Source: Pampus argenteus (taxonomy: Eukaryota; Chordata; Actinopteri; Scombriformes; Stromateidae). From it: DNA of 64,000 nucleotides. The stretch's first letter is position 1, and each line of letters opens with the position of its first letter. This document shows positions 53,901 through 60,200 of the stretch, piece by piece. The translations under genes and the position numbers were made by a program. The notes under the pieces were generated by a model. The model saw nothing but the letters and a program-made list of their open reading frames with translations. It made no database searches and had not been told where the DNA came from. The stretch spans positions 16,051,001 through 16,115,000 of the forward strand of contig CM072879.1 of NCBI GenBank assembly GCA_036937835.1. Reading direction: 5' to 3'.

Positions 53901-54726
53901 GGTTAATTTTAGTTCCCAGCGCGAACCAAAACACATGAAGGAAGATTATGTGAGGTGCTAAATGTAATGTGTCAAGTGAATAGAAAAGCACTACAATCTT
54001 AAAACTGAAGAAACAGACAACATATGCATCGTTCCACAGGGATTTAGTTTGTTGTGTACTATAAATATCAAATCCCACTAGTGGCGAAATGGTTGATCTG
54101 TATATTAATTGACAATGAAAATCATTAGTTGCAGTCTTAATATACTGTGTACAAATGTCCAATCTAAGTGTTAGCCACGTCGGCGTAGGGATGGATAAAA
54201 TGTTTAGTCTTTTTAACACTTGTCTATATGTATTTTCACTTGTCCCACAGGTACTACCATTACCTGTTCTCCCACTACCTGCCCCAGTCTCTGCGAACTC
54301 TGGTGGATCGCACCTCCAACTGCGAGGACATCCTGATGAACTTCCTGGTCTCTGCTGTAACCCACCTGCCGCCAATCAAAGTGGCTCAAAGGAAGCAGTA
54401 CAAGGACCTGCCCAACCCACAGGTACTGTCAGAAGCCTTTTCAGCGTCATTTGCCTTTTTTTTTTTTCTCTTGGGGTTAATGTTGTCTGTGAATGCAAAC
54501 ATCAGGTTGGTAAATGACACTGTCCCATTTTACTTCCCAGGGTACAAAGAGCTTCCCGTGGGCCAACCCGGAGCACTTCAACCAGCGGCAGGAGTGTGTC
54601 AACACCTTCGCCAGTTGGTTTGGCTACATGCCTCTGGTCCACTCTCAGTTTCGACTGGACCCTGTGCTCTTCAAAGATCAAGTGTCAGTCCTACGCAAGA
54701 AGTACAAAGACCTGGAGAGGGCATAA
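6239..54726 (+). CDS. ext1: EXT1-family exostosin glycosyltransferase, 11 coding exons (gene-level entry)
   Basis: Spliced CDS 6239-7185, 45134-45227, 47859-47966, 49160-49279, 51331-51463, 51863-51981, 52113-52208, 52613-52699, 52815-52975, 54251-54422, 54541-54726; 2223 nt, 740 aa, in frame throughout, all introns GT-AG. EXT1 with EXT2 adds alternating GlcA and GlcNAc to growing heparan sulfate in the ER/Golgi. Seen: a short basic N-terminus and a signal-anchor helix (about residues 8-27), a lumenal stem, an N-terminal exostosin/GT47 domain (about 105-400) with RPGFDVSIPLF and CLVPRGRRLGSF, and a C-terminal GT64 domain (about 475-735) with the DED metal-binding motif at 559-561. NxS/T sites are at N48, N197 and N325. 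Human EXT1 is 746 aa with the same 11-exon plan and, from memory, the same lengths for exons 2-7 and 9-11. Teleosts carry several ext1 copies (ext1a, b, c); which one this is cannot be decided here. Confidence 0.97.
7834..8019 (+). mobile_element. Tc1/mariner-like transposon remnant, internally deleted
   Basis: 7834-7962 resembles the 5' non-coding part of fish Tc1-like elements (GTAAGTATTCACAGCC, TTGAGCTCAGGTGC, TGGAGTCCACCTGTGG). It runs directly into GGCAACGACCCTAAACACAG and AGTGGCTTCTGGC (7970-8019), which resemble the late transposase coding region (NDPKH...WL). The middle of the transposase and the 3' terminal repeat are missing, so it is a dead copy. The match is by eye from knowledge of the family. 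Confidence 0.65.
9323..9347. repeat. (TG)12 microsatellite
   Basis: Perfect TG run in ext1 intron 1. Confidence 0.97.
9909..9939. repeat. interrupted (GT)n
   Basis: GT run with one GA interruption. Confidence 0.95.
10961..11000. repeat. (GT)20 microsatellite
   Basis: Perfect GT run; a second TG tract lies at 11125-11144. Confidence 0.97.
11228..11270. repeat. TCCTCCG heptamer minisatellite
   Basis: About six imperfect tandem copies of TCCTCCG (variants TCCTCTG, TCCTGCG), a strongly polypyrimidine strand. Confidence 0.85.
14753..14773. repeat. (GT)10 microsatellite
   Basis: Perfect GT run. Confidence 0.95.
15561..15593. repeat. (GT)16 microsatellite
   Basis: Perfect GT run; a (GA)n tract follows at 15763-15797. 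Confidence 0.97.
15763..15797. repeat. (GA)n tract
   Basis: GA run with two AAA interruptions. Confidence 0.95.
16011..16039. repeat. compound (AT)(CA) microsatellite
   Basis: Short AT run passing directly into about (CA)9. Confidence 0.95.
16776..16797. repeat. (CA)11 microsatellite
   Basis: Perfect CA run. Confidence 0.95.
19373..19397. repeat. (GT)12 microsatellite
   Basis: Perfect GT run. Confidence 0.95.
20409..20444. repeat. (CTG)12 trinucleotide repeat
   Basis: Twelve uninterrupted CTG units (CAG on the - strand), in ext1 intron 1; not in an exon. Confidence 0.97.
20833..20897. repeat. (GT)32 microsatellite
   Basis: 65 bp of uninterrupted GT, among the two longest pure dinucleotide tracts in the window. 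Confidence 0.98.
21065..21089. repeat. (CT)12 tract
   Basis: Perfect CT run. Confidence 0.95.
22082..22128. repeat. (TTCTA)9 pentanucleotide repeat
   Basis: Nine perfect TTCTA (equivalent to ATTCT) units plus TT. Confidence 0.97.
24575..24612. repeat. (TG)19 microsatellite
   Basis: Perfect TG run. Confidence 0.97.
24908..24971. repeat. imperfect TG tract
   Basis: TG run with several CG and TT interruptions. Confidence 0.9.
25138..25209. repeat. imperfect TG/CG/CA tract
   Basis: 72 bp of TG with regular CG and CA interruptions, an alternating purine-pyrimidine stretch. Confidence 0.92.
25471..25720 (+). repeat. GCTGCAACTAA-ended interspersed repeat, copy 1
   Basis: Begins GCTGCAACTAATGATCATTT and contains TATAAAATGTCAGAAAACAG, AACAGTCCAAAACATG and CACATTTAAGAAGTTG, diagnostic words of a family common in percomorph fish. 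Other copies in this window are at about 37017, 41453 (opposite orientation), 44690 and 60340. Possibly a non-autonomous DNA transposon; the class is not established here. Confidence 0.65.
26227..26253. repeat. (CA)13 microsatellite
   Basis: Perfect CA run. Confidence 0.95.
26431..26463. repeat. (CA)n microsatellite
   Basis: CA run with one CG interruption; the following 350 bp (to about 26820) is loosely CA-rich. Confidence 0.95.
28354..28378. repeat. (TG)12 microsatellite
   Basis: Perfect TG run. Confidence 0.95.
30180..30520. repeat. teleost repeat, forward piece followed by inverted piece (locus A)
   Basis: About 30180-30330 reads in one orientation (ATTGATACCACTCGCAG, TATATGAAGCTGAAGCCAG, GTAAAGACTCAACCTGG). 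About 30395-30520 reads in the opposite one (CACTGCTCCTGGCAAAAAAA, AGCCAAGCTAGCTGTTTCCC, ATGCTAAGCTAAGCTAAGC). Both belong to a dispersed fish family that I know by its GCTTAGCATAAAGACTGG core. The same arrangement occurs at 55362-55745. Confidence 0.55.
30681..30718. repeat. (TG)19 microsatellite
   Basis: Perfect TG run; an interrupted TG stretch follows at about 30821-30894. Confidence 0.97.
31027..31074. repeat. (CA)24 microsatellite
   Basis: 48 bp of perfect CA. Confidence 0.97.
33628..33660. repeat. (CA)16 microsatellite
   Basis: Perfect CA run followed by GAGAGA. Confidence 0.95.
33932..33976. repeat. (TG)22 microsatellite
   Basis: 45 bp of perfect TG. Confidence 0.97.
35257..35306. 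repeat. G/C-block with direct repeat
   Basis: A run of ten G's, then two copies of GGGGCGTCTGGGG-like sequence flanking CCCCGG and CCCCCGGGG palindromes. Strongly GC-rich within AT-rich surroundings. Confidence 0.75.
35459..35552. repeat. (CCTCAT)n hexamer minisatellite
   Basis: About 15 tandem CCTCAT units with CCTCAC, CCCCAC and CCCCAT variants. One frame reads Pro-His repeated, an artefact of the tract, not a protein. Confidence 0.93.
36041..36088. repeat. interrupted (TG)n
   Basis: Three TG runs separated by CATT and TATT. Confidence 0.93.
36280..36313. repeat. (CA)17 microsatellite
   Basis: Perfect CA run. Confidence 0.96.
37017..37232 (+). repeat. GCTGCAAC-ended interspersed repeat, copy 2 (degenerate)
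   Basis: Shares TAACTAATGATTATTTTCTC, GGTCACATTTAAGAAATTGG and a terminal CAACTAATTGCTGCAGCA with the family at 25471, with a poly(A)-rich insertion at about 37066-37087. Confidence 0.55.
37955..37983. repeat. (CA)14 microsatellite
   Basis: CA run after a short C tract. Confidence 0.95.
40053..40084. repeat. (GT)16 microsatellite
   Basis: Perfect GT run. Confidence 0.96.
40242..40272. repeat. (CA)15 microsatellite
   Basis: Perfect CA run; only about 160 bp from a GT tract, so the pair is self-complementary. Confidence 0.96.
40642..40672. repeat. (CA)15 microsatellite
   Basis: Perfect CA run. Confidence 0.96.
40902..40934. repeat. (TG)16 microsatellite
   Basis: Perfect TG run. Confidence 0.96.
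41453..41622 (-). repeat. GCTGCAAC-ended interspersed repeat, copy 3 (opposite orientation, degenerate)
   Basis: Reads GGCTGAAATAATTAGTCAAC, then AATTTAATATCTTAGTGTTCTG, and ends GTTAGTTGCAGCCC, the complement of the 5' end of copy 1. Confidence 0.55.
43379..43442. repeat. (CA)32 microsatellite
   Basis: 64 bp of perfect CA between two CpG-containing complex flanks. Confidence 0.98.
44690..44930 (+). repeat. GCTGCAAC-ended interspersed repeat, copy 4 (degenerate)
   Basis: Retains TGATTAATCCACTGATTATT and GACCAACAGTGCAAAACTC, corresponding in order to diagnostic words of copy 1. Edges are uncertain. It lies about 200 bp upstream of ext1 exon 2. Confidence 0.4.
45134..45227 (+). CDS. ext1: ext1 coding exon 2
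   Basis: 94 nt, the usual EXT1 exon 2 length. The acceptor is TGATAG|G; the first base completes codon 316 (Arg), then FDYQELLHNSTFCLVPRGRR follows. It holds N-glycosylation site N325 and the CLVPRGRRLGSF core; Arg335 corresponds to human Arg340, a hereditary multiple exostoses mutation site. Donor CTACAG|GTAAC at 45227/45228. Confidence 0.97.
45416..45660 (+). mobile_element. SINE-like teleost retroposon in ext1 intron 2
   Basis: Starts TCAAATTTTATTTATATAGC, then CAGAGGGCTTTACAATCTG, CTGTCCTTAGACCCTCGA, AAGAAACCTCAGGAAGAGC, AGGGATCCCTCTCCCAGGAT, GACAGACGTGCAATGATGTC. This ordered set matches a very abundant dispersed element of percomorph genomes. Its formal class name is not asserted. It is well preserved compared with other repeats here, suggesting a younger insertion. 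Confidence 0.75.
46372..46443. repeat. interrupted (TG)n/(GAGTG)n tract
   Basis: TG runs interrupted regularly by GAG, producing tandem GTGTGTGA units. Confidence 0.93.
46613..46651. repeat. (CT)n tract
   Basis: CT run with two TTT interruptions. Confidence 0.93.
47859..47966 (+). CDS. ext1: ext1 coding exon 3
   Basis: 108 nt, phase 0 at both ends. It encodes AACIPVLLSNGWELPFSDVI and on to GDERLLLQ, the most conserved part of the exostosin domain. Acceptor TATCCAG|GC, donor TTGCAG|GTAAG. Confidence 0.97.
47967..49159 (+). other. ext1: ext1 intron 3
   Basis: 1.2 kb, with a CT tract at 48299-48321, a short GA tract near 48430 and a TTTG run near 49040. No gene-like content is seen. Confidence 0.85.
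48299..48321. repeat. (CT)11 tract
   Basis: Perfect CT run in ext1 intron 3. Confidence 0.93.
49160..49279 (+). CDS. ext1: ext1 coding exon 4
   Basis: 120 nt, phase 0. It encodes VPSTVRAVGNERVLALRQRT through LWEAYFSSVDKIVLTTLE, the end of the GT47 domain. Acceptor GTCTTCAG|GTG, donor CTGGAG|GTTAG. Confidence 0.97.
49280..51330 (+). other. ext1: ext1 intron 4
   Basis: 2.05 kb. Contains a GCTAGC-rich segment (49405-49450) with two copies of AGCATGCTAG, a region rich in TTAGCTTGCT words (49595-49640) and an (AGT)13 tract. The rest is AT-rich and featureless. Confidence 0.85.
50915..50955. repeat. (AGT)13 trinucleotide repeat
   Basis: Thirteen perfect AGT units plus AG, in ext1 intron 4. Confidence 0.97.
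51331..51463 (+). CDS. ext1: ext1 coding exon 5
   Basis: 133 nt, leaving one base of a split Gly codon. It encodes IIKDRVFSHISRNKYMWNSL and on to FPFYYLGL, the linker between the GT47 and GT64 domains. Acceptor TTCTCCCCAG|ATC with a strong pyrimidine tract, donor GATTAG|GTAAAC. Confidence 0.97.
51464..51862 (+). other. ext1: ext1 intron 5
   Basis: 0.4 kb of AT-rich sequence between GTAAAC and TTGCTCAG; nothing else seen. Confidence 0.85.
51863..51981 (+). CDS. ext1: ext1 coding exon 6
   Basis: 119 nt; it completes the split Gly codon and ends in phase 0. It encodes VIPGQEFTAVIHAVSPLVSQ and on to KSKYCSQ, the first strand of the GT64 domain. Acceptor TTGCTCAG|GGG, donor TCACAG|GTAAG. Confidence 0.97.
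52113..52208 (+). CDS. ext1: ext1 coding exon 7
   Basis: 96 nt, phase 0. It encodes IIILWNSEKPPPNRSKWPPM and on to TDGRRK, the nucleotide-sugar-binding start of GT64. The Pro-rich loop differs from the mammalian sequence. Acceptor TGTTTCAG|ATC, donor GGAAG|GTGAG. Confidence 0.96.
52209..52612 (+). other. ext1: ext1 intron 7
   Basis: 0.4 kb, pyrimidine-rich, with repeated CTCATTCTCA words near 52415-52545; no other feature. Confidence 0.85.
52613..52699 (+). CDS. ext1: ext1 coding exon 8 (DED motif)
   Basis: 87 nt, 29 codons, beginning TTSRFLPHVAIETEAVLSLD and carrying the metal-binding DED at residues 559-561. As I recall, human exon 8 is 90 nt; one codon is missing at the 5' edge here, where human has VMSSRF. 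No in-frame AG three bases upstream restores it, so the shorter exon looks real. Acceptor TTATCTCAG|ACC, donor AGTGAG|GTGTG. Confidence 0.95.
52815..52975 (+). CDS. ext1: ext1 coding exon 9
   Basis: 161 nt, ending with two bases of a split Arg codon. It encodes VNFAFLVWRSFPERIVGYPP, then RSHFWD and GYTSKWTNDYSIILTGAAFY, the GT64 catalytic core. By eye, 12 of 54 residues differ from human EXT1 as I remember it. Acceptor TACTTGTAG|GTG, donor CCACAG|GTACA. Confidence 0.97.
52976..54250 (+). other. ext1: ext1 intron 9
   Basis: 1.3 kb with a poly(T) run near 53555 and a long poly(A) run (about 53756-53776); no recognised retroposon body beside them. Confidence 0.85.
54251..54422 (+). CDS. ext1: ext1 coding exon 10
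   Basis: 172 nt, completing the split Arg codon. It encodes YYHYLFSHYLPQSLRTLVDR and then NCEDILMNFLVSAVTHLPPI, the GT64 segment with the conserved NCEDI motif. Acceptor TGTCCCACAG|GTA, donor CCACAG|GTACT. Reading past the donor into intron 10 gives unrelated sequence. Confidence 0.97.
54541..54726 (+). CDS. ext1: ext1 coding exon 11 with stop
   Basis: 186 nt, 61 codons plus TAA at 54724-54726. It encodes FASWFGYMPLVHSQFRLDPV followed by LFKDQVSVLRKKYKDLER and a final Ala, the conserved EXT1 C-terminus. The first residues (GTKSFPWANPEHF) are more variable. Acceptor TTACTTCCCAG|GGT. Confidence 0.97.
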   Translation, partial: GTKSFPWANPEHFNQRQECVNTFASWFGYMPLVHSQFRLDPVLFKDQVSVLRKKYKDLERA

Positions 54727-55300
54727 TAATAATGCTGGACAGAGAGGCTGGTGGAGCACAGAAGTCTGGGCTAGTGGCCTTTCGGACAGACAAATTGACC
54801 GTTCAGTGGTGGACAAAGATACTCAAAACTGACTGGTATGTAGACAGAGGGACTGACATACAATCATCAGACAGACCCTGGTGGACTGTTCTGGACTATA
54901 TACATACACATATAAACAGAACAGGGCCTAAAAAGTTTGAAAGGAGCTTCAAATGATTCTCCCAACTCCACGAGTCCGGTACGGCAACAGAGGAAGAAAT
55001 TTAGGGGCCTTGAAAGAGTCCCTGTAATCGGGCCTCTCAACAAGAAAGGACAATCTCCATCGGAAAGCATAAAAAAGAAGAATCCACTAGGCACTTCTGA
55101 TGTCAGTGCTATTGCTGTGACAATGAGAAGGGAATGGCTATCTAATGCCAGAAGCACCCAAGGGACTGGGTATTGGTGCCATGCACTCCGGCTGTCAATG
55201 TGTGTCTCTGCGCTACTGTGCAGGGACTGTTGCCAAGGAAACAGATCATTTCACATCAAAAAAAGCTAACTGTAAAACCAATAAAATGATTTATAAATGC
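54727..55300 (+). other. ext1: ext1 3' UTR
   Basis: Runs from the TAA at 54726 to just past the AATAAA at 55280-55285, giving a 3' UTR of about 0.57 kb. The end point is inferred from the hexamer. No conserved element is recognised. Confidence 0.6.
55280..55285 (+). terminator. ext1: candidate ext1 poly(A) signal AATAAA
   Basis: First canonical AATAAA hexamer after the ext1 stop on the + strand (CCAATAAAATG), just before the interspersed repeat at 55362. Later + strand hexamers, such as near 56813, are inside or beyond the convergent med30 3' region and less likely. Confidence 0.6.
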
Positions 55301-55361
55301 AAATTCTGCTATGGTGTAAACTGATTAGTGGTCCTGTATGCAGTGCTAAATGTAAATTTTA

Positions 55362-55745
55362 AAGTAATAACTCAACATTTTGGCAAATGCTTTTCCTTGC
55401 TGAGTGACAGAGAAGATTGATACCAATCTCAGTTAATTATGAAGCTTGAGCCAGGCTAAGCTTCATTTACCATAAAGACTAAATGGGCCTGGCTGTGTCC
55501 AAAAAAATCTGCCTATCAGAACCTCTAAAGCTCACCAATTAACATTAGTACAAAACTCAGTGTAAACAGGCTGTGGTTTTATGGGTTATATGCCAGAGTA
55601 CTTTTTAAACTGACTACACTGACTTCAAAGAAGTTACTGGTGTTGGCCAAGAAATAGTCACGCACATAACACCCTGTAAAACCACAAATTGTCATTTTAA
55701 CACTTTGTCATTTTAACACTTTGGTTTTTGTACAAATTAAACAGA
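55362..55745. repeat. teleost repeat, forward piece followed by inverted piece (locus B)
   Basis: 55362-55610 is a forward copy (AACTCAACATTTTGGCAAAT, AGAAGATTGATACCAATCTC, CCTCTAAAGCTCACCAATTA, GGTTTTATGGGTTATATGCC). 55625-55745 is a partial copy in reverse (GGCCAAGAAATAGTCACGCA, CCCTGTAAAACCACAAATTG, GGTTTTTGTACAAATTAAAC). Same family as 30180-30520. It lies between the ext1 and med30 poly(A) signals. TTTTAACACTTTGTCA is locally duplicated at 55693-55722. Confidence 0.65.
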
Positions 55746-56299
55746 TGAGATATAGCGTGCTATTAAAAGCCATCTATAAAACCATTGGATCAAACCAGGT
55801 TACCTCAGCTCCAATCTCCTCATCTGACTCTCTGCTCAGTGTAGGAAGTGGCTCATACAGACTGAGACAAGCACATTCTCCTATCCAAAGGAAACACGGG
55901 TGATTCGTGGCATGCAGCATGCCCTTGCTTGTGCAGTTGAAATCGTCTTTTTAATTTGGTGAGAAATTGCAGATAGTGTCTCGGGCCAAGTGATTTAACT
56001 GTAAAATTACTGTTATACACAGTGTTGTCCAGTCACGTGTGTGTGACTGTGGGATTCTTAGGCTCTTTTAATGCCTTTAAGTGTGGAAGGACGACACTGA
56101 TAAACAGTTGGTGTGTAAAGAAAAAAAGAGAGAGACGGTTTGCATAGTTTAGCCTAAAGACTAGAAAAAGGAGAGAAACGATAACTTGGCTCTGTTCAAA
56201 GGCTTGAGAAGAAAAAAAAAAAGCCTACCAGGACTTCTAAAGAATGATGAATACAAAGGATCAGGGTCGTTTTTCCATTTGATTTTTAAAAAAAAAAGT

Positions 56300-56305
56300 T
56301 TTATT
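56300..56305 (-). terminator. med30: candidate med30 poly(A) signal AATAAA
   Basis: TTTATT on + is AATAAA on -, about 0.88 kb downstream of the med30 stop. It would give a 3' UTR of about 57187-56280 containing TA and CA tracts. It is about 1 kb from the ext1 signal, so the two transcripts need not overlap. Confidence 0.45.
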
Positions 56306-56452
56306 ATTTTGTACAAAAACAGAAATGACCCATTAGGTCTACCTTATTGTCCAACAGTTTACAAAAATACATTTACAAGGACGTCTGAACACCCTCAGGG
56401 TAAACAGGTGTGTTGTCTGAGTACTCAGGAAGCTAATCTCATTAAGCACATG

Positions 56453-56477
56453 CACACACACACACACACACACACAC
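56453..56477. repeat. (CA)12 microsatellite
   Basis: Perfect CA run within the predicted med30 3' UTR. Confidence 0.95.
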
Positions 56478-57187
56478 TTATGTACAAAGCACCTGAGATA
56501 CATAGATGCCAAGGGGCTAATTTGAATTCTGAATCCATCGTGTTTTTACAAGACAGAGCATAATAAGGGCAATTGTTCCTATTGTAAACACTCATCAGAG
56601 CAGCTTCAGTGCTATCTGGATGAATTACCTGCTATGAACTAAAGTCTGTCTGGTGTCGAGTCAGCACCTGGCGGGTAAAAAAAACCCACCATAAATACGG
56701 TGTTTTAGGAAAACGTTGTTTTGTTTTTTACCTGAGGCAATACAGGTTTCAACTCAATTATTTAAGCTGTATGAAAACAAGAGTCTATAACTTTGAATTA
56801 CATTAAAATTTGAATAAACATGGATAAAAATGTCAGTCGTAGAATACCTGACAATCACAAAATGGGTCATCAGCTGCCTTATATATATATATAAAAAAAA
56901 AAACATCTGCAACAGTGTCAAAGTTGGAGTGTATCAGGTTGGCTCAAGCTTTGAATCTTATCCTTTCTCATTAATAGTTCCCCCTTCAACAGATAATCAA
57001 TCACAGAAGATCTTCTGAGTTTCAATAATGAAGTGCCAACATACAAAACAGGTGTTACGGAGTTGAGTGGTCAGGTCCTATATCCAAAATCCAACAGAAA
57101 TCCCCTTATTTCACCTAGTCTTTGCTGTCATGTAGTCTGTACACCTATAGGGAAATTCCTTGAGAGAGAAAAAAAAAAAAAGATTGA

Positions 57188-57283
57188 TCATTTCCTGAGC
57201 GTCAGCATGGCATTGACGTCCCACAGCAGGTTCCTCATCTGATCCATCAGAACCTTCATCTCCTGGTTCTTCTGACGCATCTT
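57188..57283 (-). CDS. med30: med30 coding exon 4 with stop
   Basis: 96 nt: KMRQKNQEMKVLMDQMRNLL then WDVNAMLTLRK and TGA (57190-57188). This is the conserved C-terminal coiled coil of MED30. Acceptor TCTTCTGCAG|AAG. Confidence 0.96.
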   Translation of the reverse strand, partial: KMRQKNQEMKVLMDQMRNLLWDVNAMLTLRK

Positions 57284-60200
57284 CTGCAGAAGACAGATGA
57301 CTTCCATTAGTCAATCTCATCCGAACACATAGCTTTAGCATTTAACATTCAGGGCAGGAACTAGTGAACTTCCTTTAAGCGATTAATTATTTACTCAATA
57401 CTTCAGACTCATTTACCTTCACATCTGCAGGATGAGACTTTTAGAGAAGAAAGTATTGAGAGTTTAAGAGCAGAAAAGATGAAGAACTTGTCTGCTTTGC
57501 TATCAATGTTGTTGACAAAGCTTTACAGCCTCAGAATATTTGTTCCACTGACATTTTAATCTTACTGGAATATTGTTTACAAAAACAGCACCCTGATTTT
57601 GAAATTGCATTTAAGATGCAAATGATGCAGAGTGTGTTTTCATGAGGCTACTTTGGCCTGTGTCAGCACCGCCACCTACAGGACTTGAAGGGGACTTTCA
57701 CAGCAATATATTATGTCTTGCTCTTCAGTTTTTTTTTCAAACCTTTTTTTTTGGTATATGTGCTCTATCAATAACCACCTAAATACAGGGTTCCTACGCA
57801 TTTTTACACACAAAATTTCAAAATGTTAATTTCATAATATAATTATATGACCATGAGCATTCACAACTTTTTAAGTAGATGAATCAGAAGTGTACTTTAG
57901 TTAATTATTGCAAGAAAATTCACCAGCAGCCTTTTTCATTCTCTAATTGTCGGTTACTTTCATATTTACTTCAAATACTCCAAACTACACGCTCTGTCAT
58001 TACATCGCCCTTTAATACAGAAATAGCTTTACGGGCACTTAGGACAACAAAGTCTAGCACTGGCTTACAAGCATCAGAGAAAACTGAACTGACTCGATAA
58101 TACACAATTAAAATTGTATTATGAACTCAAAAAAAATGGTTTTAACAAAAAAACAGTATGATGCTACATTCAACCATCATGGTTTGTGTCTACTCTTTCA
58201 TTTTTTAAAAGTCTTCAATGTCCTCGTCTAAACCTGACAGTCTTATTCTCTTGTTTTTTCTGCTGCACAGTATTTGACTTAATGATGAACGTCATGTTTT
58301 GATTCATCAGCAAACTGCTCAAGATCTTCAATTTGAATGAGATTTTTCACTTCAATCATTCTTCTCATGTTGGATGTACTTCACTCTCTTAGCGTGACTT
58401 GTGAGGGATGCCTCCCCCGATATTTGCTAATATCGAATCCTTTCAGTAAAGCTTAAATGTAGCACATCCAGCATCTGTTTCAGCTTTTAACTCAAGTTTA
58501 TATTAGTCATTAGACAGACTAAGTATCCATTACAGCTGGGTAGCATTAATTGAGGGAGACAAGGATGGAGTAGGGGTTACTACTAAATAGGGGAGTGATA
58601 TTGAAGGTAGATATGTGGCTAACCCCTTTAAAGTCACTGCTAAATGACACTTATGACTTGGAGAAAAAAGGAAACACACCTCCAGAACTTCTTTTCTCTC
58701 CTGGTTGACAGCAGAACTGCAGGGCTCCACTTTGACAGAAGTCAGCTCCTCTCCAACATATGGCAGAAGCTGAGGACACAGGACACACTAACAGTAATTT
58801 AAGTCTTCTCTTCCCCTTTTTTTTTGCAAATCACATGATTGTCATAGTGTTAGAAAAGATTAAAAGAAAAGGCAATTTTTATCCTAAGTCATTTTGAAAA
58901 TGCATTCTCAATCACGACCAGATGAAAGGACAGAAACAGTCAATTTTCTGCAAAAGCCAGCTATTTGTGGCTATTAAGTAGTAAACAGTGTTTCGCATGA
59001 AAATCTAACTGAAACAGAAGGAGTCTCTGTCTGTTTGCATGTATGTTTATCCTTTGTTTTTCTCGACAACTGTTCCACATAACGCCAAATCACAACAGAA
59101 GTTATCTCGAGACACTTTTCATATATAGCAAGTCAAGAGACCCATCAATTCATCATTCACCATAATAATAATAGAAAAGTGACTAATATAAATGATATAC
59201 TTCAGCAATACTTCACACTTGGCATGTGTATTGCTCAGGACCAAAGGCAGCACAGCGTGCCAAGTGTGAAGTTATTAGGATGAGCGGTTCTCGAGAATAC
59301 CGGAGGCCAAACAATCGACCCGTTACGAAAAAGCTTTTTTTTTGAACGGGCACTGCACTTGTAATATTAAAGGAGATATTCAGAGCTTATTTCTGACCTC
59401 TGCTGGCCCCTCCTGCAGGTCAGAGGTCATCTCCACACAGCGTTCATACAGCAGCCGAAGTTTTCGGAAGAGCAGTGCAAGCTGCCGTAGGTGTTCCTGG
59501 AGCTTCCCAAAGCGGTCCTGGTACATCGCCTGGCTCTGGGTCACACCGTTAGGAAGCTAAAGCAAAGACACAGAGAGTCTTTTATCACTTTTAGTGTTAT
59601 TTATTATATCATATCACATCACATATTCTTGGTTCAAATGGTAATGTAATATGGCTACACTAAGACTTGGTTGTAGGCAGGGAAAGCATGTGAAAAAATG
59701 ATGTGTCGAGCTTTGGTGAAACCCAACGTTTGAGGCTTTACTCTGGTAGCTAAACTAGCTCCGTGTAATGGGCAAGTACAAGCTGAAAGAAGTCAGTGAT
59801 ACACTGAGAAACAGAGTGAGAGTCAATTAGAGACACAGATCAGGTGGCGATAGAAAGATGAGTAAGACAGATGCTGACAAGCCTGCCAAGCAGTTATGCT
59901 AGAAAGGAAGACTATGCTAGAAAATGCAGCCTGACAAGAGGACATTTCTAAACTAGAAAAACAGCAGCCATCCACACATACCTGACAAGAGACAGTCAAG
60001 AACATATCATAGTTTGTGCACTTTGTGATGTGTCCTGCTCTCTCTTAATGGCTACTGTAAGAAGTTCTAAACCTGATCAATCACAAACTTTGATCAGTGA
60101 TTCTAATGTCCTGTCCTGACTAAAACTAGCGTTACACCTGATAAACTGAAAATGTATCAACAACCATTTTAATAGTTCATCAAATGCCAAAGATTTGTAG

